DNA of 64,000 bases from Halobacteriales archaeon YIM A00010 (GCA_025041175.1 JAKCFJ010000004.1:310001-374000), one strand, 5' to 3'; positions 15,206 to 24,838 are shown, counted from the first letter of the stretch. Numbers and translations: made by a program. The notes: a model not told the origin generated them from the sequence alone.

Positions 15206-16672
15206 ATGGGAGAGCATACAACGGATCCCTCAACTACAAGGCGTGAGGTCCTTACATCGGTTGGGGCGGTCGTAGCTGGGCTACATGGGGGAGTTCATGA
15301 CCGACCCCCAGATACCCCCACTGACAGCGATAGTTCTTACAGAAAAATCAAGTCCCCCGAAACGACATATAACCCAATGAGCGATCCAGTCGGATACCTC
15401 ACCCTCCCTGGAGTATCGTTTACATCGTTACTTATCCATCTACCGTCCATATTCAACATCCCGAACGGACGGACGCCAGTCATCATTATCGACACACATG
15501 ACTACGAGCGTTTTCGTGGTCGGGTGCTGACGGAGAGAGTGGACCAAAAAGTACAGTATATAGGTATGATATTAGATGTTCTTCGACGACGGGATGCACT
15601 CAAACTCATCGATTATGCAAAGCTCTATCCTGTCGACATCCAGCAAAATATCCTCCAGCAGAACCAGGGGATGCTTGAGACGACAGAGGACCATGTAAAT
15701 CGAAACGCCGCAATAGATGCAGCCAATGGCTGGATCAATTACGGACGAGGAGAGTACCAAGAACAGTTCCGAGCTGGTCTCGGAGAAAATATCGATACGT
15801 TCAGTGACAGTCGTCATAAAGTGGGGAAACAGCGTGGTAAGATGGACCGGGGGCTTGGCAATCCGATCGGATGGAATGAGAACGTCATGAATCAGTATCG
15901 CGCGGCGTTGGAGGTTCGCTATCGGGCAGACCGCCACCTCAATATTGATATCCCATATATTATCGGCCAAGGGGAATCCGCTCTCATCAGCACATACGAT
16001 GTTGAAGGGTATGCAGGCCGAGATCCTGCCTGTCGATTTATCGAAATCAACCCGGATCAAACGGCCCAGACACGTGAAACGTTAGAAGAGATCACCACGA
16101 TGGGACGAAGGATTGCCGGAGTGCAGCATACTGATTGGTTTATGCTCGGCCCCCGACTCGCACTCCCACAGTATGATAATATATTTGAGTTCAACATCGA
16201 CAAAATCTCGAAGCAAGTCCGACTTGAACTAGATACATCCACGATCATTGCACAGGCTAAAGAAGCCCGCGCTTTCCTCGATAAACGAGCTGAACGACCG
16301 CGAGCTCAAATCCAAGCAGGAGCTGACTATTTGGCGGAACAATATGGACATGACAGTGAAAAACTACTTGAGAAGCTTGACGAGGCGGTCTCATTTTCGA
16401 ATTACTCTCGTGATCTCCGCGATCTAGATGATAAGGCTGGCTTCTCTCAAGCGGCACTCTTCCTGGCCGCAAGCGTGATGTATGATCCGATTCGCCGATA
16501 TAATGAAGATAAGATATATAAACGGAGCATGGATATAATAAAGCAGCTCGAACTCCCGACGGTCTCAAATGCAGAAATCGAGTACTTCCGAAATCGGGGG
16601 ACGTATCGACGACAAGGAAATGCCTCAGACGAATCTGGTGACTGGTACCAGTCATCTGACCGGTGGCGGTAA
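15206..16672 (+). CDS. exported ~500-residue family, copy A
   Basis: 488 residues from the preferred ATG at 15206, which places the Tat motif STTRREVLTS near the N-terminus as in copies B and D; a longer frame begins at 15155. I do not recognise the family, but the window holds four full copies. Shared blocks are TPVIIIDTHDYERFRGRVLT, LIDYAKLYPVDIQQ, YGRGEYQEQFRAGLGENIDT, GWNENVMNQYRAALEVR, RIAGVQHTDWFMLGPRLALP and a C-terminal DWYQSSDRWR. It is largely helical, with no cysteine knot or repeat. This copy is the most AT-rich. It converges on a large winged-helix regulator at 16754. Confidence 0.8.
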   Translation: MGEHTTDPSTTRREVLTSVGAVVAGLHGGVHDRPPDTPTDSDSSYRKIKSPETTYNPMSDPVGYLTLPGVSFTSLLIHLPSIFNIPNGRTPVIIIDTHDYERFRGRVLTERVDQKVQYIGMILDVLRRRDALKLIDYAKLYPVDIQQNILQQNQGMLETTEDHVNRNAAIDAANGWINYGRGEYQEQFRAGLGENIDTFSDSRHKVGKQRGKMDRGLGNPIGWNENVMNQYRAALEVRYRADRHLNIDIPYIIGQGESALISTYDVEGYAGRDPACRFIEINPDQTAQTRETLEEITTMGRRIAGVQHTDWFMLGPRLALPQYDNIFEFNIDKISKQVRLELDTSTIIAQAKEARAFLDKRAERPRAQIQAGADYLAEQYGHDSEKLLEKLDEAVSFSNYSRDLRDLDDKAGFSQAALFLAASVMYDPIRRYNEDKIYKRSMDIIKQLELPTVSNAEIEYFRNRGTYRRQGNASDESGDWYQSSDRWR

Positions 16673-16753
16673 CCGCTCCTCTGTCGAATTCAAGATGAAC
16701 CGCGTTGGGCTTGTTCCCGAGGGGCTCGACCTGCTCGCCGCTAGATACGTGAA

Positions 16754-17833
16754 TTATCGTTGAAGTTGTGACCGTTCGCTGCTATTGGTGGTAGACTTCT
16801 CCGACGAGAGTTCTGTCCAGAATAATTCAAGTTGTACGTTTCCATACTCACGACTGATACGATGGATCTGGTCAGCAAGATCTTCAACGTTTGTCGTAGG
16901 CGTGAGCGGTAAAACTGTCGAGGGGGAGCGTGCTTCTTCATCTGCACCGTCCGAGGACGAAATACAGTATGCGGGAACGATAGTCGGCAACTCTGAGTTC
17001 CCGGCATCTTCCTGTTCGTCAATAAAGCGTTGTAGTCCTAGCTGAAGACCGATCCTACCAGTGGTGAGCTCAGTTGGTATCTCCGATTGTGTGCCCGACG
17101 TTTGCTGTGTTGACGGAGATGGGATTGAGGATGTGTCTCCACTGGATTCAACGGTTTCGTCTTCTTCGAGCAGATCGATAAGCCGCTCCAACAATCGGAC
17201 GTGTTCTTTCCCTTTGTCCTTCAATGTGATTGTCTCATCGTCGAATTCGATCGTGTTATAGTCCCCGAATCGCTTTAGCACCGATCGCACTTGTTTTCGG
17301 GTGCCGCTTTTTCCGCGCTCTTCTTGCCATTGTTTCGCGTCTGCGACAACATCCTTAACCTGGACAGACTCCGGCGAAACGAAACGATCTAATCGTCCCC
17401 CAACTGCACTGTGTTGACCAATCGAATATAAGATAAAAAATGGGACTGCCGAACGTGAGTTATGAAGAGGGGACAGAAGCTCTCCGATATGTTCCCTCTC
17501 GTCTCTATCCCTCCAATCAACAGTACTTAGATCCTTACCGAAATGTCCGAGCATCGAGTCAAGAAGCTCAATAACCGTGTCTCCAGCAGGTGTGAGCTTA
17601 TATTGCCGCTCTCGCTTAGTGAGCGAGAGCGGCAAATCCTCTAATGATTGAAGATGCGTACTCACTGTCGATGGGGAAATACCGAGCATATCTGCCATTT
17701 CAGCTTGTGTCTCTATATCGTCATCAGAAACGAGTAGCAGCGTTGCAAATCTTGACGGGGACAGCTTTTGTAGAATTTCCCCTGCCTCAACGAGAAGTGC
17801 TGAACGGTTATCTGAATCGCTGTCCCGAGGCAT
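16754..17833 (-). CDS. large winged-helix regulator, copy 1
   Basis: 359 residues from MPRDSDSDNRS (an ATG nine bases further up is possible). The N-terminal third is a winged helix: ETQAEMADMLGISPSTVSTH, LQSLEDLPLSLTKRERQYKL and TPAGDTVIELLDSMLGHFGK. The middle has a second helical region (VKDVVADAKQWQEERGKSGT), and the end a conserved patch, LPTIVPAYCISSSDGADEEA. The same three-part architecture occurs at 49384. Each of the two proteins lies beside a member of the exported family (A here, B there), so I infer dedicated regulation of that family. The partner ligand is unknown. Confidence 0.75.
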   Translation of the reverse strand: MPRDSDSDNRSALLVEAGEILQKLSPSRFATLLLVSDDDIETQAEMADMLGISPSTVSTHLQSLEDLPLSLTKRERQYKLTPAGDTVIELLDSMLGHFGKDLSTVDWRDRDEREHIGELLSPLHNSRSAVPFFILYSIGQHSAVGGRLDRFVSPESVQVKDVVADAKQWQEERGKSGTRKQVRSVLKRFGDYNTIEFDDETITLKDKGKEHVRLLERLIDLLEEDETVESSGDTSSIPSPSTQQTSGTQSEIPTELTTGRIGLQLGLQRFIDEQEDAGNSELPTIVPAYCISSSDGADEEARSPSTVLPLTPTTNVEDLADQIHRISREYGNVQLELFWTELSSEKSTTNSSERSQLQR

Positions 17834-18297
17834 ATTGCACATACAGCCGCGAAGAGGTGTAAATGTTTGTCATCCATTCGTGGATGGTTATGAAATCGGA
17901 TAGGATGCTCAACCTAAGCTACTGTCCTACGCCATTAGGAGACAATCTCGGATAGTCACTGAAACCACAGTATCGAATACTTTGTAACCAACCGAAAATA
18001 CTTTGATAATAGACGATCCAAAGGGTAGTAGATGAGCACCACCGCTCATTGCGATGGTCTCCTTCGGTAGAAGGAGATCACCCAGGCCACATCTGACAGG
18101 ACTCCTGGGCGATCGGTGTGCGCTGAATCGCTAGCGCGCGATCGAACATATACGCCCTCTGATCAAAGGTGTTGTGGAACGTCTAGGGCTACGGGGATGA
18201 CAGTCCCGATGTTCGATCCGTGCGCTGGCTGCGCGCTCGCTGATTATCGCTTCCCGTCTTCGAATCGATTGACAGATGACAACCGAACAGGACACCA
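17834..18297. other. intergenic with a possible Cys-containing relic
   Basis: The first 200 bases are the upstream region of the large regulator. From about 18116 an open frame reads TYTPSDQRCCGTSRATGM and VPMFDPCAGCALADYRFPSS, echoing DPCKGCHPIDYR in the next gene, so it may be a broken repeat or a 5' duplicate of that gene. Confidence 0.4.
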
Positions 18298-18870
18298 ATG
18301 TCACAGCGAGCTACCCAAACGTCAGTGGTGGAGTTCCTTAGCGCTAACGCTGAGGATCTCCACCCACGAACTGTCGAACAGTATAAACACCGAACTGCCG
18401 CCGATCTCGGGACAGAGGTCTTCCTGGGACCTAATCGCTACCACCAAGATCGAGGAGGAATCCCCGGCTGTCCGAATGCTGATTGGGAACTAGCAGATGG
18501 AACCATTGAGGACGCGATCGAAAAGGAACTTGACCCCTGCAAAGGGTGTCACCCGATCGATTATCGAGTGGTAGAGTCTCATCCCGCAAGCGATGAGGAA
18601 ACCGCGATTCTGCTGCCCGAACAGCGCCCAACGAGTCCATCTGACCTCGGTTGGATCACCCATACCAGAGGAAACACTCGTCGAACGGCACATCTCGCCG
18701 CCACAGGGGGCGATGAACCGGAGCCGCTCTGTGTCTGTACGGGTGTCTACTGCGGCGGGGACAACTGGGCATGCAAATCAGAGAGCGTCTATCCCAACGC
18801 TGACGACTGGTTCGAGTTGTGTGAGTACTGCTTGGAAGAGTATGATCGAGTGAGGAGAGAGTTGAGGTGA
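18298..18870 (+). CDS. cysteine-containing protein of unknown function
   Basis: A 190-residue acidic protein. It has several Cys pairs: GIPGCPNADW, DPCKGCHPIDYR, LCVCTGVYCGGDNWACKSES and FELCEYCLEEYDRVRRELR, suggesting two or three zinc-binding sites. It opens a four-gene run (18298, 18867, 19556, 20284) that looks like a plasmid maintenance or transfer block. Its end overlaps the GTG of the next gene by four bases, so translation is coupled. I do not recognise the family. Confidence 0.65.
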   Translation: MSQRATQTSVVEFLSANAEDLHPRTVEQYKHRTAADLGTEVFLGPNRYHQDRGGIPGCPNADWELADGTIEDAIEKELDPCKGCHPIDYRVVESHPASDEETAILLPEQRPTSPSDLGWITHTRGNTRRTAHLAATGGDEPEPLCVCTGVYCGGDNWACKSESVYPNADDWFELCEYCLEEYDRVRRELR

Positions 18871-19118
18871 TCGCGATGGCCAATCCCGAGGACGACCTCA
18901 CCCCCGAAGAGGCCCTCGAAAAAGTCCGAGCGGCTGGGTTTCGTGAGGCCAAGATGTGCCGCGACGTGCGAGCGGGGGAGGTCGAACTCAACACCCTTAC
19001 TCCTGACAAAGTCACCTTCGTGACCGGGAGGGGCCCTCCTCTTCGGATAGGGTCAGCAGTCGATCTCTGGGAGTCCTATCAGAATGGGTCTATCCGCCCC
19101 CTCGACGAGGATCCATAA
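18867..19118 (+). CDS. small acidic protein
   Basis: About 83 residues from a GTG that overlaps the previous stop (GTGA), or 80 from the ATG at 18876. It begins MANPEDDLTPEEALEKVRAA and contains TFVTGRGPPLRIGSAVDLWE. No domain is recognised. Its codon use and coupling to the previous gene support a real gene. Confidence 0.65.
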   Translation: MIAMANPEDDLTPEEALEKVRAAGFREAKMCRDVRAGEVELNTLTPDKVTFVTGRGPPLRIGSAVDLWESYQNGSIRPLDEDP

Positions 19119-19161
19119 TCATGCGCCGGGATGACCGTCTGACGCACGACAGACAGCCCCA

Positions 19162-19325
19162 GTGTTTTATAAGCCTTCGGAGGGGAAGGCTAGCAACAGA
19201 GCACAAAAACACAAAGAGGACTCTACACACGTCAAGGAACCACAGGAAGCTGCCGAGGTTCGAAGGGTGCTCCGACACCCGATACCCCCGGCGGTTACCC
19301 GTTATCTGTGGTTTCTTGCTCAGGC
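19162..19325 (+). ncRNA. possible structured RNA downstream of a TATA box
   Basis: TTTTATAAG at about 19165 is a good archaeal TATA box with no protein start in the usual place. The following sequence has CCTTCGGAGGGGAAGG, a 13-base AAGGAACCACAG arm at about 19234 mirrored by CTGTGGTTTCTT at about 19306, and between them the small hairpin GGGTGCTCCGACACCC. An RNA gene is one explanation; an untranslated leader of the gene at 19556 is another. No known RNA family is recognised. Confidence 0.3.
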
Positions 19326-19555
19326 GGCTTAATGATTTGGGTCCAGCGAGCGACAGCTACTGCACTCGCCACAGCCCGGTCGTTGTCCGTCTGAGCGGCT
19401 CTGAGAACGGGTCGGCGTCCAGTAGCGCGGTGCATGACCGACCGAGAGAGCTGTAGCACCTACACGACAGGAGACGATTCGACCGACGCATTGACGGACG
19501 ACCACACGACGCACACCAGGGAGCCGACGAGCGGCAGCTGTCGAGGTGATCGGTA
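19326..19555. other. intergenic, no gene seen
   Basis: Short open frames only. It separates the possible RNA from the zinc-ribbon gene and may be part of that gene's leader. Confidence 0.4.
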
Positions 19556-20287
19556 ATGCGCGATCAGTCGCACGACTACCCAGCGTTCCCGGAAATCGAA
19601 GCCGAGCTTGGCTATAACCCCGCTCGCTTCCTCGATCATGAAATCAAGACGACCAGCTGCACGACGGAGCTAACCGTCACATCGCTCATTCGGGGCATCG
19701 AGGAGATATCGACGATCCGCGCGTGGATCGTGGTGGAGGTCAATCTGGGACGAGACGACGGCGGCCCCCGACGAGCGATCATTACGCAGCTCAACCGGCG
19801 ACAGCTTCAGATCGAGGAAGCTGCTGCGCCGTCGACTACAAAGAACGACAGAGCTACCACGTCGGCCACGACCGAGGAGAGCACGGTAGCCAATGCAGAG
19901 CGCGCTCGCGATGAGGAACCGTCGGAGCCAGCACTGGACGCTCCGGAGTCCGCATCGAACAGAGCGGCGACGATAGCCAGCGATCGCGAGCCAGTTGCCG
20001 GTCCGACCTGTCTCGTCTGTGGTAACGACCTCGTTCCCGCAGAAATCGCCGGCCAGCTCGAATATTGGTGTGGGACCTGCATTGCCGTTCACGAGCCGAC
20101 GGAGACTCCATTAGCGGATGCTACTGAGCAGGAGCTCCGTGCGCTCGCTGACGGTCGGGAAGCGTCGACGCCCCATTGCTCGGACTATCGAGCGGAACTC
20201 ACGCCCGAAGAGGTCGAGGACGGGATGGCTCACTGGTGTGCCCACTGCGGTGGATTCAGGGACCCAATCGGAGGGACGAGCGCATGA
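19556..20287 (+). CDS. protein with C-terminal zinc ribbons
   Basis: 243 residues. The first ~85 residues form a small acidic domain (AFPEIEAELGYNPARFLDHE, TELTVTSLIRGIEEISTIRA). A low-complexity Ala/Glu/Thr linker follows, and the end carries two Cys clusters: PTCLVCGNDLVPAEI with YWCGTC, and CSDYRAELTPEEVEDGMAHW with CAHCGG. These resemble paired zinc ribbons. The TGA overlaps the ATG of the next large gene (ATGA at 20284). A role with that gene in plasmid biology is inferred from coupling only. Confidence 0.7.
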   Translation: MRDQSHDYPAFPEIEAELGYNPARFLDHEIKTTSCTTELTVTSLIRGIEEISTIRAWIVVEVNLGRDDGGPRRAIITQLNRRQLQIEEAAAPSTTKNDRATTSATTEESTVANAERARDEEPSEPALDAPESASNRAATIASDREPVAGPTCLVCGNDLVPAEIAGQLEYWCGTCIAVHEPTETPLADATEQELRALADGREASTPHCSDYRAELTPEEVEDGMAHWCAHCGGFRDPIGGTSA

Positions 20288-23031
20288 GCGCTCCCGCTCG
20301 CTTTGCGGTCGTTGGCTGCTCGACCTGCCAGGATGTGTGGATCCTCGAGGATCGCCACGAGCACGAGACAGCAACCTGTCCGCAGTGTGGGGCGACGCAC
20401 GCGACGACACAGCTCCGCGCGCTCGCCCAGCACGACGACCTCGACGTGATCCGAGAGCTGCGCGCGCGGATTGGGGCCCAGCGGGCCGGGTACGGCGACG
20501 CCTACGGCCGGATGGATGACTACGCTGCGCTTGAAGAGCACGCTCAGGAGTATCTCTCACGGTACGACGATCTGTTCGGAGCCGACGTTGAGCAAGCGGT
20601 TGAGCGCACCGGCTGCATCCAAGCAGAGTTGTTCGCGCCTGCTGCCGAAGACTATCTCTGGCGCGACGAGCCGATGGCCGACGAGGCACAGGACTACCTC
20701 GACCGTCGCCAGCAGGAACTCAACCAGTGGGTCGAACAAAGCGTTCCGACGACCGAGGACGCGGCCCCATCACCGACGCCGTTCAGTGAGCGTTCAGAGG
20801 GCGCAAATCTCTCGCTGACGACACCGGAGACACTCCCTGAGAACGTCGACGTGCGACTGCGCGACCCGCCGATCGCGCCGACAGACATGTGGCAGCAGTT
20901 GTGGCAGGATTCGGCCATGCACACCCAGTTTCGTGATGCGCTAGACACGCTTCGTGGCGCTGAGTACCGCGACGTGTGGGCGACATTCACCGAAACCTGG
21001 GGGGCGACGGCCCTGAACGACGATGACGTCCCGTTCGCGTTCGCGAGCTACACGCTCGACGTACTCAAACATCCAGCTGCTGAGAGATGGTACGACGTCG
21101 TTCGGCTCGCACGCCAGCTCGGCGGCCCGACAGTGCTCGGGCAGTCGGGGCAGGAGGACATCATCAATGGGCCGATCGCGGTCTTCAATGGGAGTGACGT
21201 GCGCCCACGAATTGCTGTTCATCTCTCCCACGAGTTCTTCGAGTACAAACGCATCCAGCGCGTTCGGTTGCTGGAGTTCCTGGTCGAGCTGAGTCGCGGG
21301 CTCGACGTGCGGATCGTCTGTCACGGCTCACTCGCACCGAAGAAGCTCCTCGAATTCCACGAGGCTGATTTGCCGAGTCGCTGTGTAACTGATGCCCCAC
21401 AGGTGTACCGAAATGCAGCGAAGCGACAAACAACGAGCACACAAACGGTCGCTGCGGAGGCTCTCGACGAGCTCGGGCTCGATCATGCCGCAATTTCGGT
21501 GCTCGAACGCCTCGCCGAGGAAGACAATGAACGGCTGGAATACGGGGCACTGAAGGCTGACGATGCGTTCTCCGTCACTGAGGCAGCGGTCGGCAAACGC
21601 GTCCGGACGTTACTTGATTACCGGCTCGTGAGCAAGGATCGGTTCAACACAGCGAACTATATCCAACTCCTCCCCGCCGGGGTGGCGTTTCTCTCCCTTC
21701 ACGATCGGGAACAGGAAGCGCAAGACGTGCAAACGGTGCTTGATGGCTTCCCGACGGCTGAAACGGTGGGTACGGACGCTGAGAACAGCGATTCGAGCGA
21801 GCTAACTGACCCCCCAAATCACTCCCACGGAACCGTGTACACCGGCGCAAGCACGGGAGGAGGAAGAGGAACGGAGCTGCCACCGTCCGCCGAGGCAGTG
21901 GTTGATGTCGACGGTGTTGGTGATGATATTGTTGCCTCTGGCGAATGGTTACCGACTGACAAGCAAACTGCCGTATCGAGTGCTATAACCGGTGATCTAG
22001 ACATTGCCATCGCTGATGAACCCGCATCGTCCCGTGACCACTGTGGTGATTACCAGGTCGGTTTCGATGAGAAAAACAAAGAGGTCGTGATATCGATGCA
22101 GCCGTCGCCGTGTGCTGCTCGGACGATGGTGCGATTGTGCGCTGCCTTACTCGATCCGCGGTTGCGGAACTCCCTGTTGACGGCCGAGCAGTTGGATAGC
22201 GAAGACGGCGACGATCTCGGAGCGCTGCTAGAGTCGGCGATCAATCCCTACGTCCTCCGGAAGGGACGGCAGCTCGGATGGCTGCCCGATCAAGCCGCCA
22301 CCGGAGAGGCATACCCCGAACAGCTCCTCTCGGCGCTTCACAATCTCCTCAAGAACGCCGACGAAATCGGTGACGGTGATGACTTCGACCCGTCGATGGC
22401 CCAATCGGTCTGTCGTCGAGGTCACGGCCTCGCGGGAGTCATCACCCACATCTATGACCTCCTCGGATGGACCGTCGTTCGTGAGCTAACGTTCCCGCAG
22501 TACTCTCGTCACTTCCATGAAAAACGCCAGAGCTTCCTCAAAACGCTCGGCACACAGATCGCTGTCACCTCTCGGTACGGCCACTATCCGATATTCCGGG
22601 TGCTGTTCGAGGACCGGAAAGACAAACAGGTTGGTTCGCTGGGGGCTCCTGATGTTGATGATGTGGAGCCGGTTGGTGAGCCTATCGGCTCGTGGATGCT
22701 TCGAGGGCCAGGGATCGACCGGTTAGCGTCTGATCTAGCGCATCTCGAACGCTATGCTGACTTAGAGATACAGGAGGATGGCGAGATCTTTGTGGCGTTC
22801 TACGCTGATCTTCGGATCGGGCAAGCAACGTGTCGAGAGAACAGTCGTGAGGTGGTCGACCGCCTGTGCCGGGCGAAGAACATGGTATCGACCCGCCCGG
22901 CGATGGCGCTGTTCTCTGTGTTCACAGGAGCGTCTATGGCACAGCGAGAGCACTGGTGGGGTTGGCGTCGACGACGGAGTTCGAGCGTCGTATTAGACTC
23001 GATGAAATTCGCTATGCGCTCTCGACGCACT
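20284..23031 (+). CDS. ~915-residue zinc-ribbon (DUF5817-like) plasmid protein, frameshifted near its end
   Basis: Starts at 20284 with MSAPARFAVVGCSTCQDVWI, then ATCPQCGATHATTQLRALAQ: a two-knuckle zinc ribbon followed by an arginine-rich helix (REARARIGAQRAG-like), as in haloarchaeal DUF5817 proteins found on plasmids and integrative elements. A middle winged-helix region (AAISVLERLAEEDNERLEYG, ALKADDAFSVTEAAVGKRVR) suggests DNA binding. Near 22934 one base seems to be missing: the reading changes to VYGTARALVGLASTTEFERR and IRLDEIRYALSTH, ending at 23031. Without correction the frame would run on to 23199 as random sequence. Function unknown; a replication or transfer role is only plausible. 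Confidence 0.7.
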
Positions 23032-23116
23032 GATCGGGGTCCTCGTTCTGCCACGTCCCCAGCCCGAGCATCGGCATGCCGTTCGCGGTTTCGACGCTCT
23101 CCGGGGCGAGATCCGA
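23015..23116 (-). pseudogene. aldo/keto reductase, N-terminal scrap
   Basis: The minus strand reads SVETANGMPMLGLGTWQNED and PDQCVES, the first strand and cofactor loop of aldo/keto reductases (P-x-L-G-L-G-T-W). It is cut off where the zinc-ribbon gene ends. About 30 residues of a ~280-residue enzyme remain. Confidence 0.65.
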
Positions 23117-23139
23117 CGTCTCTCCTCCCAAATCTGGAT

Positions 23140-23463
23140 GTGGACGAAGACGGACACGGCGGAAGAGCGCCCGATCGAGACTTGTCCATACACTCTTGAC
23201 GGCGAGTGAACGATTGTCAACCGCGAACTCGCCGATCGAGCAGGGATCTCTCGGGAATCGATCCGAACGCATCGGGATGACCTTGCAGCGTTGGGCCTGT
23301 TAGAGCGCGACGGTTGCGGTGTGGGGAAGGCGACATACTATCGGCTCCGTCTGTCGTTTCGGGACGAGCGTAGCGACCCCAACGCTCCCCAACCGGAGCA
23401 TCTTGTCGCTCGGAGGGGGAGACATAGCATCGATCGATCCGCGCTGTTATCTGCGAGCTGTTA
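23140..23463 (+). pseudogene. broken winged-helix gene
   Basis: The plus strand encodes TIVNRELADRAGISRESIRT, HRDDLAALGLLERDGCGVGK and ATYYRLRLSFRDE, a clear winged helix, ending at a TAG near 23463. Just before it a TGA interrupts what looks like the preceding part (ETCPYTLDGE). No start codon serves the open piece, so it is a nonsense-broken remnant. Confidence 0.55.
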
Positions 23464-23464
23464 G

Positions 23465-23880
23465 ATGCTCGTGAGCTGCTCGCTGGCAGCCTACGAGTTC
23501 GCAGCTACCAACTTCGTCATCGCTGGTCTCATCAAAAGATTCGTGCCGAAGTCAGTCTGGGACCAGCTGTTCACGATTTTCTCGGAGGGAACGCTCGCGT
23601 AGGTCGTCCTCGGTGGTGATCGGTGTCGCCACGTTCGTCTACTCGGTCGCGAACGTCTCACTTGCGCTCGTGCTCTGGCAAGCGGGATCCCGTTCGGCGG
23701 CGTGATGTCTTACATTTTCGCCGACTTAATCATCCCCCACATCGACCAGATGTATCAAGTTCTACGGCTGGCGGATGGCCGCAACGATGTTCGTGCTTAT
23801 CTTTGTCGCGGCGGCCCTTTCGGGGCTCGTCTTAGGTCTCTTGTTGCACTTGTTCGACCATATCCGTTTGTTGGAGGTAG
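23465..23880 (+). pseudogene. broken permease (DUF318/UPF0718-like)
   Basis: Pieces in different frames join into a membrane permease: FAATNFVIAGLIKRFVPKSV, then VIGVATFVYSVANVSLALVL, then FGGVMSYIFADLIIPHIDQM, then FYGWRMAATMFVLIFVAAAL and SGLVLGLLLHLFDHIR. The F-G-G-V-M-x-x-I-F-A-D-L-I-I-P motif is typical of DUF318/ArsP-like permeases, which export arsenic compounds or other small molecules. At least three frame breaks and a stop make it non-functional. Confidence 0.7.
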
Positions 23881-24047
23881 CTGGCGAATGCGAGAATGGT
23901 GGGGGGCCATAACCCGACGAACGCTCCCCGTTGATGATCACCCTGGATGAAGAAGATGTACCACGAATACAAAACCGAGACCGCTGCTGCACCTACTGCG
24001 GCTGTCGATGCCTTCTCAGTGGGTTGGGTATCTTGCTGTGACATCAC
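23832..24047 (-). CDS. small membrane protein
   Basis: 71 residues (MMSQQDTQPTEKASTAAVGA) with one or two membrane segments: AAAVSVLYSWYIFFIQGD and FVGLWPPTILAFASYLQQ. It is an orphan haloarchaeal-type small membrane protein without known function. It overlaps the end of the broken permease on the other strand, and an AT-rich promoter-like block lies upstream at about 24060-24075. Confidence 0.6.
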   Translation of the reverse strand: MMSQQDTQPTEKASTAAVGAAAVSVLYSWYIFFIQGDHQRGAFVGLWPPTILAFASYLQQTDMVEQVQQET

Positions 24048-24145
24048 CGGAGAGTCTCATTCTATTATTTTAGCCATTGTGCCTGCTTATCCGGCGGTGT
24101 TCAGATACGGATGAAGTGTGAGGCGGTTCGTTTTCTGCGTGATCT

Positions 24146-24838
24146 ATGCCCGAAAACGACCGCCTCAACGGTTGTTTGAGCGAGATCGAGTTAGGTATTG
24201 TGGAGCGAGAAGCAACACCACAACTGTTTATGAAGCTCGGTATTCAGATCCACCTTGCTGGATTATCGCTTTCGAATACAGTTACTATTCTTGAGATATT
24301 TGGTGTGGAACGGACGCGTTCGACCGTTCATAACTGGGTTCACAAGGCTGATCTACAGCCCGAGCAGGGACAAAGCCCGGATCACGTTGCGGTTGACGAG
24401 ACCGTGATCCGACTGAACGACGAGCAGTATTGGCTGTACGCAGCTGTTGATCCTGACACGAACGAATTGCTTCACACAACACGTAAACCGACGACAAACA
24501 AGGTTCTCGCTCAATCATTTCTCATCGAGATTGCTGAGAAACATGATGTTGACGATGTCCCGAGAACTGCATGCAGTTCTCGTGGGCACACAAGACGCAT
24601 GCGTCTTGTGAACGCTGTGTTTCTCGTTGATGGCTCGCATTCATTACAACACGCGTGTCGTCGACACGGCTTCGATTGCAGATACGAACAGCATGGAAAT
24701 CGGAACAGCGTCGAACGTATCTTTCGTGAGGTAAAACGAAGAACATCATCATTCTCAAACTGTTTCAGTAATACCCACGCAGAAACTGCAAACGAGTGGC
24801 TCAGATCGTTCGCCTTTGCATGGAATCAGCTAATCTGA
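24146..24838 (+). CDS. IS6-family transposase with an in-frame double-palindrome insert
   Basis: 230 residues. The DDE-type core is visible: HVAVDETVIRLNDEQYWLYA (first Asp), VFLVDGSHSLQHACRRHGFD (second Asp) and RNSVERIFREVKRRTSSFSN (Glu). Between AEKHDVDD and VFLVDGS lies an extra stretch, VPRTACSSRGHTRRMRLVN, that normal IS6 transposases lack. It is encoded by two adjacent 22-bp perfect palindromes (see repeat entry) and keeps the frame. Whether the enzyme still works is unknown; the insert sits just before the second catalytic Asp. Confidence 0.85.
   Translation: MPENDRLNGCLSEIELGIVEREATPQLFMKLGIQIHLAGLSLSNTVTILEIFGVERTRSTVHNWVHKADLQPEQGQSPDHVAVDETVIRLNDEQYWLYAAVDPDTNELLHTTRKPTTNKVLAQSFLIEIAEKHDVDDVPRTACSSRGHTRRMRLVNAVFLVDGSHSLQHACRRHGFDCRYEQHGNRNSVERIFREVKRRTSSFSNCFSNTHAETANEWLRSFAFAWNQLI
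24557..24613. repeat. double 22-bp palindrome inserted in the transposase
   Basis: CGAGAACTGCATGCAGTTCT plus CG (24561-24582) is a perfect 22-bp palindrome; six bases later CACAAGACGCATGCGTCTTG plus TG (24589-24610) is another. Both centre on GCATGC. The insert is about 57 bp, divisible by three. Confidence 0.8.

Noticed and set aside
19121-19456. A rightward frame of about 110 residues
   Set aside because: The sequence is basic and irregular, has no domain, and covers the possible RNA region.
22946-23199. The continuing frame of the large zinc-ribbon protein beyond 23031
   Set aside because: After the one-base shift near 22934 the sequence is Arg/Ser-rich and random; the alternative frame gives a sensible end at 23031.
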